Shown piece by piece: positions 43,851 through 51,173 of a stretch of 64,000 bases of DNA. The translations under genes and the position numbers were made by a program. Origin of the DNA: Caballeronia peredens (lineage in GTDB: Bacteria; Pseudomonadota; Gammaproteobacteria; Burkholderiales; Burkholderiaceae). How positions within the stretch are numbered: the first letter of the stretch is position 1; every line of letters begins with the position of its first letter. Under the pieces are notes generated by a model, which saw nothing but the letters and a program-made list of their open reading frames with translations, was not told where the DNA came from and made no database searches. The stretch is from the NCBI GenBank assembly GCA_001544595.2, contig FCOH02000002.1, forward strand, positions 248,001-312,000, read 5' to 3'.

Positions 43851-44762
43851 ATGGATCAGGATGTTCCCGCACCGCAATCCGCACCGATTGCCTCCGGCCG
43901 CACCGCGCGCTTCGGCTGGCTCTCGTGGATCGTCGATCCGCTCACGCAATGGACGCAGGATCACTGCCTGATGTTCTCCGCGTCGATCGCGTTCTTCGCC
44001 GCGTTTTCGCTCGCGCCGACGCTCGTCATCGTGATTTCGGTGGCGAGCGTGTTCTTCGGCGCGGATGCCGTGCAGGGACGTCTGTTCGATGAAATCAGCG
44101 GCGTCGTGGGCGTGGATGCCGCACATGCGCTGGAGGCGATCGTCGCGAACGCGTGGCACGCGGATATCGCGCGCAGCACGGCGATCCTCTCGCTCGCGGG
44201 CGTCCTGATCGGCGCGTCCGCCACGTTCTCGTCGCTGCACAGCGCGCTCAACGTCATCTGGCCGACGCCCGCCGTGAGCGCGCGCGAGAGCATCGTCACG
44301 TTGCTGCGCGTGCGGCTGATGTCGTTCGGCCTGGTCGTGGGCGCGGGCTTGCTGGTCGCCGTGCTGCTCGTGCTCGATGCGCTCGTCGAGATCCTCGGGC
44401 ATTGGGTGCTCGGCGACGGCAGTCCGTTCATCGTGCTGTCGGACCTGTCGCGGCGCGCGCTGTCGCTGGCTGTGCTGATGCTCGCCTTCACGGTCCTGCT
44501 CAAGTTCCTGCCGACGACGCGCATGCTCTGGCGCGACGCCGCGCTCGGCGCGGCCGCCGCGGCGCTGCTCTTCGAAGGCGGCAAGCGGCTTTTCGCGTTC
44601 TATCTCGCGCACGCGGGCACGGCGAACATGTTCGGCGCGGCGGGGTCGCTCGCGATCATCCTCATGTGGCTGTATTACTCGGCCGCCGTGTTCCTACTCG
44701 GCGCGGAGCTTTCGGCGACCGCGGCGCGAAAGCGCACGCATCGCGCGTCGGGGTGGCGCTGA
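43851..44762 (+). CDS. YihY/BrkB-family inner-membrane protein
   Basis: 303 residues with six predicted helices. Family features: cytoplasmic start, SASIAFFAAFSLAPTLVIVISVA, the loop ATFSSLHSALNVIWPTP, LKFLPTTRMLWRDAALGA, and the C-terminal MFGAAGSLAIILMWLYYSAAVFLLGAELSA. Often mislabelled ribonuclease BN; the true role is unclear (transport or serum-resistance in Bordetella BrkB). The ATG at 43851 has no clear ribosome-binding site; a TTG at 43818 would add eleven residues. Confidence 0.88.
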   Translation: MDQDVPAPQSAPIASGRTARFGWLSWIVDPLTQWTQDHCLMFSASIAFFAAFSLAPTLVIVISVASVFFGADAVQGRLFDEISGVVGVDAAHALEAIVANAWHADIARSTAILSLAGVLIGASATFSSLHSALNVIWPTPAVSARESIVTLLRVRLMSFGLVVGAGLLVAVLLVLDALVEILGHWVLGDGSPFIVLSDLSRRALSLAVLMLAFTVLLKFLPTTRMLWRDAALGAAAAALLFEGGKRLFAFYLAHAGTANMFGAAGSLAIILMWLYYSAAVFLLGAELSATAARKRTHRASGWR

Positions 44763-44806
44763 GGCGTCCGCTGAGCGTCGATACTGAGCGTCGATAACAA
44801 ACGGAC

Positions 44807-44836
44807 AAAAAAAGGCCGTCCGCGAACGGACGGCCT
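44807..44836 (-). terminator. Terminator after rpoN
   Basis: Perfect 10-bp stem AGGCCGTCCG (44813-44822) with 44827-44836, four-base loop, T-run on the minus strand. Confidence 0.9.
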
Positions 44837-44922
44837 GTCGTCTACGCTCAACGAAGCTCTGGCGCCTCGCTTGACCGGGTCGTCGCCGGGCGTTCGGGAG
44901 CGTGGAAAGCGCTGCGTGCGTG

Positions 44923-46434
44923 TCAGCTTGCCTGACGGCGCAACTCGGCGGGCGGCACCTTCATCAGATGCCGATACTTCGCCACCGTACGACGCGCGAC
45001 GATCACGCCCTGATCGGCGAGCATTTTCGCGAGGCTCACATCGGAGAGCGGATCGCGCGTGTTTTCCTTCGAGATCATTTCCTTCAACAGCGCGCGCACC
45101 GCCGCGGCCGAACAGGTGCCCCCGCTTTCGGTCGAGAGTTCGCGCGGGAAGAAGTGCTTGAACTCGAAGATGCCGCGCGGCGTCGCCATGTACTTGTTGC
45201 CCGTCGCGCGCGAAATGGTCGATTCGTGCAGTCCGAGTTCATCGGCGACATCGCGCAGCACGAGCGGCTTCAGCGCGATTTCGCCATAGTCGAAGAACGC
45301 CTTCTGATGCGAGACGATGCATTCGGCCACGCGCTGAATGGTCGTGAAGCGCTGCTGCGCGTTGCGGATCAGCCAGCGCGCTTCCTGCAGTTGCTGCGCG
45401 AGCGGCGAACGGCTCGCGCCCGCCGACTGCGCGAACAGTTCCGCGTACATGCGATGGATGCGCGCGCGCGGCAGAACCGCCGGGTTGATCGTGACGATCC
45501 ATTGCTTCTTCATCGGACGCACGATGACGTCCGGCACCACGTAATTGTCCTCGCTCGCGCCGTAGTTCTCGCCCGGCTTCGGATCGAGGCGGCGGATCAG
45601 CGCACAGGCGATGCGCAAGTCATCCGCGCTGCAGCCGATCTTCTTCTGCAGTTCGGCCTGCTCGCGGCGCGCGAGCCGCTCTAGATGATGCGCAACGATT
45701 TCGAGCGCGACTTCGCGGCCCGGCGTCTCTTCGTCCATCGCTTCGAGTTGCAGCGTCAGGCATTCGGAGAGATTGCGCGCGCCGACGCCTGGCTTGTCGA
45801 GCGACTGCACGAGCTTGAGCGCGATGTTGAGTTCGTCCTCGTTGAGCGCGGGTTCGATATCGACCACGTTCGCGAGTTCGCTGAGTTCCTGGCGCAGATA
45901 GCCGTCGTCATCGAGCGCTTCGATGATGAGTTGCGCGATCGCGCGATCGCGCTCGTTCAGTTGATAGAGACGCAGGCCGTCATGCAGCGTGTCGTGCAGC
46001 GAGGGCTCGATGCGCACCCAGTCGGCGGGATCGGAGCCTTCGCCGTCGCCGCTGTTGCGCGAGGCGCTGCGGCCGAACGGATCGGATGCGTATTCGCTCA
46101 TCGAATCGCTCATCGAATCGTCGCGCGAACTGTTGTCGGCGCCTTGTTCGCCGTCCATGCCCGACATGCTCGCGTCGGACGCGAGCGGCGCTTCAGCGGT
46201 GGCTTCCGACGCGCCGGACAGTGAGGTTTCGCTCATCGAATTGCCGTTGTCGGCGCCGAGCGCGTTGTCTTCCGTTTGCGACTCGTCGTATTCGAGGAAC
46301 GGATTGGTGTCGAGCGCATTGCGCAGTTCCTGCTGGAACTCGAGCGACGAGAGTTGCAGAAGACGGACCGACTGTTGCAGGCGCGGCGTGAGCGCGAGAC
46401 TTTGCTTCGCGCGGAGTTCGAGTGTAGGCGGCAT
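44923..46434 (-). CDS. rpoN: RNA polymerase sigma-54 factor, isolated copy
   Basis: 503 residues. Region I (1-50: LELRAKQSLALTPRLQQSVRLLQLSSLEF) is the activator-response part; an acidic, Ser/Asp-rich region II (55-135) follows; the core-binding region is about 140-330; the helix-turn-helix (LRDVADELGLHESTISRA) and the RpoN box (ARRTVAKYR, near 481-489) recognise -12 and -24. The usual neighbours of the housekeeping copy (lptB upstream; hpf and ptsN downstream) are absent, so this is probably the second rpoN that many Burkholderiales carry. GAGG lies eleven bases before the ATG. It sits amid many sigma-54-like promoters. Confidence 0.95.
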   Translation of the reverse strand: MPPTLELRAKQSLALTPRLQQSVRLLQLSSLEFQQELRNALDTNPFLEYDESQTEDNALGADNGNSMSETSLSGASEATAEAPLASDASMSGMDGEQGADNSSRDDSMSDSMSEYASDPFGRSASRNSGDGEGSDPADWVRIEPSLHDTLHDGLRLYQLNERDRAIAQLIIEALDDDGYLRQELSELANVVDIEPALNEDELNIALKLVQSLDKPGVGARNLSECLTLQLEAMDEETPGREVALEIVAHHLERLARREQAELQKKIGCSADDLRIACALIRRLDPKPGENYGASEDNYVVPDVIVRPMKKQWIVTINPAVLPRARIHRMYAELFAQSAGASRSPLAQQLQEARWLIRNAQQRFTTIQRVAECIVSHQKAFFDYGEIALKPLVLRDVADELGLHESTISRATGNKYMATPRGIFEFKHFFPRELSTESGGTCSAAAVRALLKEMISKENTRDPLSDVSLAKMLADQGVIVARRTVAKYRHLMKVPPAELRRQAS

Positions 46435-46706
46435 TGCTTGCTAATCCTCGATTGTGCTGACTTTGATGGGCTGGTTTGCGGAGTACTAAAGCAACCGCCG
46501 TGCCAACCTTCGTTAAGCTCGCGCTGCGACTACGTTTTTTGCTATCGCGCCGATCGGCCGGAAGCGTTGTGAGCGCTCATTTCACGCAGTTTTTACACGC
46601 GCTCAGACAAAAGCGCTGCGCGTGGCGACGGCACGCCGACGCGGCTTGCGGGCGGCGTCGAGCGGCGTCGACGATTTGTTCGAGCACGCGCGAACGCCTT
46701 GATCCG

Positions 46707-46726
46707 GCAAGCATTTCGGTGCTTGC
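46707..46726. repeat. Inverted repeat upstream of a sigma-54 promoter candidate
   Basis: GCAAGCA (46707-46713) and TGCTTGC (46720-46726) are exact reverse complements, centred 42 bp before the -24 element of the BON gene promoter. It might be an activator-binding site. Confidence 0.5.
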
Positions 46727-46758
46727 GGGGACGACGCGAGTGCGCGTTGCCCGGCCCC

Positions 46759-46774
46759 CGGCACACAAGTTGCG
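46759..46774 (+). promoter_or_regulatory. Candidate sigma-54 promoter of the BON gene
   Basis: CGGCACACAAGTTGCG: GGCAC and TTGC perfect, exact GG-N10-GC spacing, 133 bp before the ATG at 46908. Confidence 0.7.
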
Positions 46775-46907
46775 GTAACGACGATGCGTTCGCGTGCTAC
46801 GGCGCGTTGCGCGATCGAAGAGCCGCCTCTCGCAGAAGTTCGTGTTGCGCAAGCGACCAGGCGAACGGGGCGCGCCAGACCAAAATCGAAAAAATGGGAG
46901 TATTGCC

Positions 46908-47249
46908 ATGAAGACGACTCAAATCCTGAAGGCAGCCGGCGGTATCGCATGTGTCGTGTTTGCGCTGAACGTGAGCGCTCAAACCAATTCGGCGGCGTCG
47001 AGCAGCAGTTCCGGCACGACGGTCGGCCAGAAGGTCGATGACAGCGCGATCACGACGAAGGTCAAGGCCGAACTGCTCGGCGCGAAGAATGTCAAGTCCA
47101 CGCATATCCACGTGAAGACGCACACCGGCGTGGTGTCGCTGACCGGCACGGTGCCGTCGGCGGAGGACAAGACGGCCGCGGAAGAAGTCGTTTCGAACGT
47201 CTCGGGTGTTGCTTCCGTGAAGAACCATCTTAAAATTGCGGCGAAGTAA
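46908..47249 (+). CDS. Periplasmic BON-domain protein (OsmY-like)
   Basis: 113 residues; signal peptide MKTTQILKAAGGIACVVFALNVSA, a Ser/Gly linker, then one BON domain (about 42-112: DDSAITTKVKAELLGAKNV, IHVKTHTGVVSLTGTVPS, AAEEVVSNVSGVASVKNHLKI). BON proteins such as OsmY respond to osmotic stress and may bind the membrane. GGGAG is eight bases before the ATG. Near otsA and under a sigma-54 promoter candidate. Confidence 0.9.
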   Translation: MKTTQILKAAGGIACVVFALNVSAQTNSAASSSSSGTTVGQKVDDSAITTKVKAELLGAKNVKSTHIHVKTHTGVVSLTGTVPSAEDKTAAEEVVSNVSGVASVKNHLKIAAK

Positions 47250-47570
47250 TGGCATAGTTCGTATGCCCGGCTCGCCACGGCGGGCCGCGGCCGAGTGCCA
47301 GCAGTACCAGACCCGCGCGGGGTTCGACGATTCGCCATCCAGCGGCGATGAATCGGGCGAAGCGCGGGTTTGCGCATGCAGGCATCGTGGTTCGTGTCGC
47401 TCGGACCCGTTTCTCGTCGCAACTTCAGCTTGACGCTTCACGCAGTGCGCATGACCTCGCAGCACTTCGAAACCTAAAACGAAGTACGGCCGTTCAAAAC
47501 GGTACTTACACAGGTGGCTTACGAACGGGCCCTTCGCGCCGTTCAAAGGCCCCGACAATAGGAGCTCTTC
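47250..47570. other. Gap before a small secreted-protein gene
   Basis: 321 bp. The inverted repeat AAGTAC...GTACTT lies at about 47482-47507. I see no -24/-12 element and no clear -35/-10 here. Confidence 0.35.
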
Positions 47571-47804
47571 ATGAAGACGAAAAAGATGGCATTGATCGGC
47601 GCTCTGGCGCTGGCGTTCTCCTCGGCTGCGTTCGCGCAGGCGGCGTCGGATGCGGCAGGAACGGGCGCGAACTCGGGCGCTCAGGCGAAAAAGGGGAAGG
47701 GCACCTATCTGCATCAGCAAGACAAGGCGCACAAGCTGAAGGGCGCATCGGCAGCGGCAGCGGCTTCGGCGCTCGGCACGAACGACAAGGGCGCACCGCA
47801 GTAA
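47571..47804 (+). CDS. Small periplasmic hypothetical protein
   Basis: 77 residues with AGGAG before the ATG. Signal peptide MKTKKMALIGALALAFSSAAFA, then a small basic, Ala- and Gly-rich chain (QAKKGKGTYLHQQDKAHKLKG) of about 55 residues. No recognised domain. Followed by a good terminator. Confidence 0.72.
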   Translation: MKTKKMALIGALALAFSSAAFAQAASDAAGTGANSGAQAKKGKGTYLHQQDKAHKLKGASAAAAASALGTNDKGAPQ

Positions 47805-47829
47805 GTCGCGCGGCTGACCCCGCACGGAC

Positions 47830-47860
47830 AAACGGCCGCGTGAGCGGCCGTTTGCTTTTT
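47830..47860 (+). terminator. Terminator after the small periplasmic gene
   Basis: Perfect 10-bp stem AAACGGCCGC (47830-47839) with 47844-47853, four-base loop, then GCTTTTT. Confidence 0.88.
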
Positions 47861-47898
47861 GACGCGCGGCCTGCAGCGGCCGCGCACCGGGAAACGCA

Positions 47899-48351
47899 TC
47901 AGGACTTCGCGGCTGCGTACTGATCGCGCAGATCGCGAATGCGATCGTGATTCTCCAGCACACCTTGATATTGGCGCTCCACGACCGCGCGGACATCGGC
48001 GGGCAGGTCCTTGTCCAGTGCCTGGCGATAGTTCTTCTTCGCCGCATCTTCGCCGCGTTCGCACTCGGCGAGAATCGCGTGATCGCTATGGCCGCTCACG
48101 GCAGACTTCACATCGACCCAGCCGCGATGCAGCGCGCCCGCCATCGAGCCGCCGGTTTCGGGCTTGCCGCCCAGCCGCTGAACGATGTCCTGCAACTCGC
48201 GCGCGCCTTGTGCGCAGGCCTCCGCCCGATTCTGGAACAGCAGCTTGAGGCTCGGATCACGCGTGTCCTCGGCTGCCTTCAGGAAGCCCTTCTGCCCGTC
48301 GTTCGAAGTTTCGACGAGATCATTGAGTACCGATACGACGTTCGTGCTCAT
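47899..48351 (-). CDS. PA2169-family four-helix-bundle protein (DUF2383)
   Basis: 150 residues, all-helical (VSVLNDLVETSNDGQKGFLKAAEDT, LLFQNRAEACAQGARELQDIVQRLGG, AILAECERGEDAAKKNYRQALDKDLP, ADVRAVVERQYQGVLENHDRIRDLRD), matching DUF2383/PA2169 ferritin-like bundles. Function is unknown; relatives are often general-stress induced. AGGAGG eight bases before the ATG at 48351 sets the start. Divergent from the gene at 48554 and preceded by a minus-strand sigma-54 promoter candidate. Confidence 0.88.
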   Translation of the reverse strand: MSTNVVSVLNDLVETSNDGQKGFLKAAEDTRDPSLKLLFQNRAEACAQGARELQDIVQRLGGKPETGGSMAGALHRGWVDVKSAVSGHSDHAILAECERGEDAAKKNYRQALDKDLPADVRAVVERQYQGVLENHDRIRDLRDQYAAAKS

Positions 48352-48439
48352 GTAATACCTCCTGTAGTGTCCGACGTTGCCACTGGTTGCCACTTGCCGG
48401 CCGCCCATTGGACGCGGCTCGTAGCTCGTATGGAGATAG

Positions 48440-48455
48440 CGCACGCGGCGTGCCC
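48440..48455 (-). promoter_or_regulatory. Candidate sigma-54 promoter (minus strand)
   Basis: Minus strand GGGCACGCCGCGTGCG: GGCACG perfect, GC at correct spacing, three mismatches, 88 bp before the ATG at 48351. Confidence 0.55.
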
Positions 48456-48472
48456 GCTTGCCCGTGTCGCGC

Positions 48473-48488
48473 GGGAACATGTTTTGCA
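48473..48488 (+). promoter_or_regulatory. Candidate sigma-54 promoter (plus strand)
   Basis: GGGAACATGTTTTGCA: TTGCA perfect, exact GG-N10-GC spacing, mismatches in the -24 part, 65 bp before the ATG at 48554. Divergent to the element at 48440-48455, with 17 bp between them. Confidence 0.6.
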
Positions 48489-48553
48489 TCTCCGATGGAA
48501 CTACAGCGCGCGTTCTGCGGAGCGTGCGCACGACACGGCAATAGGAGAACGCG

Positions 48554-48802
48554 ATGAAGTTTTTCAACCGGCTCGCGAACCGCGAGTCTCTGATGCTCGT
48601 GGCGATCGTCGCCTCGGCCATCACGATGCATGTGAGGCAGCACGTCACCGAAGCGCAGGGAGGGGCCGCGCAGTCGTCGCAGCAAGTCTGCGAGCCCGCG
48701 GCCGCCAATCCGGATACGTCGCGCGCGGCACGCGCGATGCCTGCCGATTGCAGCATTCGGGCGAAGGCGCGATCGACACATCCGCTCGCAACCTGGGTCT
48801 GA
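48554..48802 (+). CDS. Small hypothetical protein with N-terminal hydrophobic helix
   Basis: 82 residues with AGGAG six bases before the ATG. A short hydrophobic stretch (SLMLVAIVASAITMHV) suggests a membrane anchor; the rest is polar with two cysteines (VCEPAAANP, ADCSIRA). No known family. It ends at a strong terminator. Confidence 0.6.
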   Translation: MKFFNRLANRESLMLVAIVASAITMHVRQHVTEAQGGAAQSSQQVCEPAAANPDTSRAARAMPADCSIRAKARSTHPLATWV

Positions 48803-48831
48803 CGCGAACGCGGCACCGACGCGCATCATGC

Positions 48832-48857
48832 AAAACGCCCGCAATTGCGGGCGTTTT
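48832..48857. terminator. Bidirectional terminator
   Basis: Perfect 11-bp stem AAAACGCCCGC (48832-48842) with 48847-48857, AATT loop. It serves the convergent genes on both sides. Confidence 0.88.
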
Positions 48858-48877
48858 GTCTGCAGCGGCTGATTCGC

Positions 48878-49462
48878 TCACGCCCGCGTATGCGCGAACT
48901 CGCCCGCCGGTTCGTTGACGGGATGCGGCGGCTGCAGCGGATCGAAGTCACTCCAGCGGCCTTGCTTCCAGCGCCCCGATGCGCGTTCGAGATCCATGCC
49001 GCCCGCTTCGCGCAGCACGGCCGTAGCCTGATCCTGCGTTTCCGGCGAAACATGCACGGCGACGAGCACGCCCGCGTGACGCGAAGGCGCTTCGGCGTGG
49101 GCCGGCAGTCTGGACTTCTTGGTATGCGACATGGCGCCGGCGAGCGATCCGATATAAGCGCCGACGCCGGCCGCGATCACCGAGACGAGCAGCGGCGCCT
49201 GAAAGACGGCGAACACCGCCGCGCCCACCACGGCGCCGACGACCGCGCCGATCGTCACGCCCTTGCCGGCGCCTTTGGGCGCGTCGGTCGCGCCGGCATC
49301 GGTGCCGACATCGCCGCCGAGCGGATGGCGCGCGTGCTGGCCGCTCGGATTGACAAAGAACAGCGTCACGTCTTCTTCGACGAAGCCGCGTGCAAAAAGA
49401 CGCTGGGCCGCCGATTCGGCCGCGGGAAAGGTCTGGAATCGGCCCGCAATGATCAGGGACAT
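48878..49462 (-). CDS. Glycine-zipper membrane-associated hypothetical protein
   Basis: 194 residues. The N-terminal alpha/beta part (MSLIIAGRFQTFPAAESAAQRLFARGFVEEDVTLFFV) resembles small regulatory domains of general-stress flavo-like proteins. Two glycine-rich helices (about 68-90 and 93-112: GAVVGAVVGAAVFAVFQA, VIAAGVGAYIGSLAGAM) follow, then a VLVAVHVSPETQDQATAVLREAGG domain. Function unknown. AAGGAGG precedes the ATG. Last gene of the minus-strand set starting at 51071. Confidence 0.78.
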   Translation of the reverse strand: MSLIIAGRFQTFPAAESAAQRLFARGFVEEDVTLFFVNPSGQHARHPLGGDVGTDAGATDAPKGAGKGVTIGAVVGAVVGAAVFAVFQAPLLVSVIAAGVGAYIGSLAGAMSHTKKSRLPAHAEAPSRHAGVLVAVHVSPETQDQATAVLREAGGMDLERASGRWKQGRWSDFDPLQPPHPVNEPAGEFAHTRA

Positions 49463-49520
49463 GTTCCCTCCTTGTTGACTGAAGTTGCGTTCGGTTGCTG
49501 GGTCTCGTGACTCGGGCGCG

Positions 49521-49808
49521 TCACTCGGGCTCGAGGCCTGCGACGCGGAACAAGCCGCTTCTCAGGACGACGGGCTTGCCGCCGTTTTCGTCGAGCGCTT
49601 CGGCGCACACGGCGCGAATGCGCGCAATGCCGCCGGCGAAGGCATCGAGCAAATCGTCCTCGCGCGGGGATTGCGCGCCGAAGTGATCTTCGAGGGCTTC
49701 GGCACTGATCGAGCACACGACGGGTTCGCCGTCGACGAGCGCGGAGAAATGAATCGCGAGATCGTCGCCGTCGTAAAGCGGAGCTTCTTCTGCAAACGTG
49801 ATGTGCAT
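49521..49808 (-). CDS. DUF1488-family protein
   Basis: 95 residues from the ATG at 49808 (MHITFAEEAPLYDGDDLAIHFSALVDGEPVVCSIS), matching the DUF1488 pattern; GAGGA lies eight bases upstream. A longer reading from 49877 would overlap the preceding stop as ATGA but adds residues not typical of the family. Small, soluble, function unknown. Confidence 0.8.
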   Translation of the reverse strand: MHITFAEEAPLYDGDDLAIHFSALVDGEPVVCSISAEALEDHFGAQSPREDDLLDAFAGGIARIRAVCAEALDENGGKPVVLRSGLFRVAGLEPE

Positions 49809-49873
49809 GGTCGAGTCCTCATAGGCGGGACGAAAACGGAAAGAGGCGGCTCGCCCGGCGACGTTCGCGGTAC

Positions 49874-50479
49874 TCATGACGCCGCCTTCGTTTTGGCGAG
49901 TTGCCGGGCCATCGCGTCGTGATGGCTGATGACCGGCAGCGCCTTGCTCGCGGCTGCCTTGAGCGCGGTGTCGTTGCCGCTTTCGCTCTCCCTGGTGAAG
50001 AGCTCGACGGCCTTCTGATGGCCGCCGACCGCCACCTTTTCAATATAGGCTTTGTCGAACTCCGCGCCCTGAAGATTTTGCAGGCTGCCGATCAGCGCCG
50101 AATTCGCGGCGGGCGGCGCCGTGATGCCGTGACGTTTCGCGATTACGTCGAGATTGCGCGCGAGTTTCGTATGGTCGGCGATCATTCGCTGTGCGAATTC
50201 CCGGACCTGCCGGTCGCCCGCGTGCGTGAGCGCAAGCTTGCTTGCCGCGATTTCAGTCGCGCTCGCCTGGCCTGCGTCCTGCAGGAATTGCTGATCGATC
50301 GTGGAGAGCTTCTGCGTCTGTGCGTTCAGCGCGGCGCCGGCGTTGTCCCGCGCGCTTTCCTGACCATGAGCCTGCGCGAGCGGCAACAGGGCAGCGAGCA
50401 CGAAAGCGCTCGCACGCATGCGTGACGTCGGCGGGTTCATCGGCGAGTTCATCGGCGAGTTGATCGGGAATCTCGGCAT
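49874..50479 (-). CDS. DUF4142 secreted helical protein
   Basis: 201 residues from the ATG at 50479 (GGAG six bases upstream). An unusual 20-residue leader containing INSP-MNSP-MNPP repeats precedes a normal signal peptide (MRASAFVLAALLPLAQAHG); the ATG at 50419 is a possible alternative start but has no ribosome-binding site. The mature part is the ferritin-like DUF4142 domain (STIDQQFLQDAGQASATEIAASKLALTHAGDRQVREFAQRM, FDKAYIEKVAVGGHQKAVELF). Envelope-stress association is inferred only from context. Confidence 0.85.
   Translation of the reverse strand: MPRFPINSPMNSPMNPPTSRMRASAFVLAALLPLAQAHGQESARDNAGAALNAQTQKLSTIDQQFLQDAGQASATEIAASKLALTHAGDRQVREFAQRMIADHTKLARNLDVIAKRHGITAPPAANSALIGSLQNLQGAEFDKAYIEKVAVGGHQKAVELFTRESESGNDTALKAAASKALPVISHHDAMARQLAKTKAAS
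50429..50464 (-). repeat. Three 12-bp tandem repeats inside the DUF4142 leader
   Basis: CGGCGGGTTCAT, CGGCGAGTTCAT and CGGCGAGTTGAT (50429-50464) encode MNPP, MNSP and INSP on the minus strand. Two of the units carry an ATG, so copy-number change would alter the leader without shifting frame. Confidence 0.75.
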
Positions 50480-50519
50480 CGTTGCTCCGGTCGCGGTCGT
50501 CATCGTCGTCGTGTATGGC

Positions 50520-51071
50520 TCACGTCGCGCGCGTTCTGGCAAGCGCCTCGATCAGCGCCTGATTGAACGCGGGCAGATCGTCGGGCTTGCGGCTCGTGAT
50601 GAGATTGCCGTCGATCTGCACTTCCTGATCGACCCACGTGCCGCCGGCGTTCCGCACGTCGTCCTGCAGACTCGGCCAGCTCGTCATCGTGCGGCCGGCG
50701 ACGATGCCCGCCGAAATCGGCAGCCATCCGCCATGACAGATCACCGCGATAGGCTTGCGCGCCTTGTCGGCTTCCTTGACGAAGCGCTGCGCCTTCGCGT
50801 CGAGGCGGATCGCGTCACCGTTCACGACGCCGCCCGGAAGCACGAGGGCGTCGTAATTCGCGGCATCGGCGGCATCGAAAGTCACGTCGACATCGACTTT
50901 GTCGCCCTTGTCGACATGCCTGAATCCCTGGATCTGGCCCGCCTGCTGCGACACGACGTCCACCTGCGCGCCGGCTTCCTTCAGCGCGCGCTGCGGCTCG
51001 ACGAGTTCTGCCTGCTCGAAGCCGTCGAGCGCAAGGATCGCGACCTTGCAGCCGTTGAGGGAAATAGCCAT
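50520..51071 (-). CDS. DJ-1/PfpI-family protein
   Basis: 183 residues from the ATG at 51071 with AAGGAG eight bases upstream. DJ-1/PfpI fold: ILALDGFEQAELVEPQRAL with the conserved Glu, and the nucleophile elbow AVICHGGWLP with Cys followed by His. Type I PfpI relatives act as deglycase or general-stress proteins (E. coli YhbO/YajL); catalytic specificity is not predictable. It leads a minus-strand set with DUF4142, DUF1488 and a glycine-zipper gene. Confidence 0.9.
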   Translation of the reverse strand: MAISLNGCKVAILALDGFEQAELVEPQRALKEAGAQVDVVSQQAGQIQGFRHVDKGDKVDVDVTFDAADAANYDALVLPGGVVNGDAIRLDAKAQRFVKEADKARKPIAVICHGGWLPISAGIVAGRTMTSWPSLQDDVRNAGGTWVDQEVQIDGNLITSRKPDDLPAFNQALIEALARTRAT

Positions 51072-51134
51072 GAAGGCACTCCTTGTTGCTGATTTCGAAC
51101 GTTCCGCATCGGCGGAATCCATGTCCGGGAGTTC

Positions 51135-51150
51135 AGCAAGGGGTGTGCCC
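51135..51150 (-). promoter_or_regulatory. Candidate sigma-54 promoter of the PfpI operon
   Basis: Minus strand GGGCACACCCCTTGCT: GGCAC and TTGCT perfect, exact GG-N10-GC spacing, 63 bp before the ATG at 51071. One of the best matches in the window. Confidence 0.78.
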
Positions 51151-51173
51151 AACGAAGGACGAAAAGATGCGGC

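Larger units (their letters stand above)
46435..46907. other. Region between rpoN and the BON gene
   Basis: 473 bp without a credible gene. Holds a sigma-54 promoter candidate (46759-46774) and two upstream inverted repeats: GTTCG-N8-CGAAC (46678-46695) and GCAAGCA-N6-TGCTTGC (46707-46726). Confidence 0.55.

Noticed and set aside
48376..48395. Direct repeat GTTGCCACTG/GTTGCCACTT in the DUF2383 leader
   Set aside because: Lies downstream of the predicted start and could be chance; kept out of the sigma-54 argument because its spacing (11 rather than 10) does not fit -24/-12.
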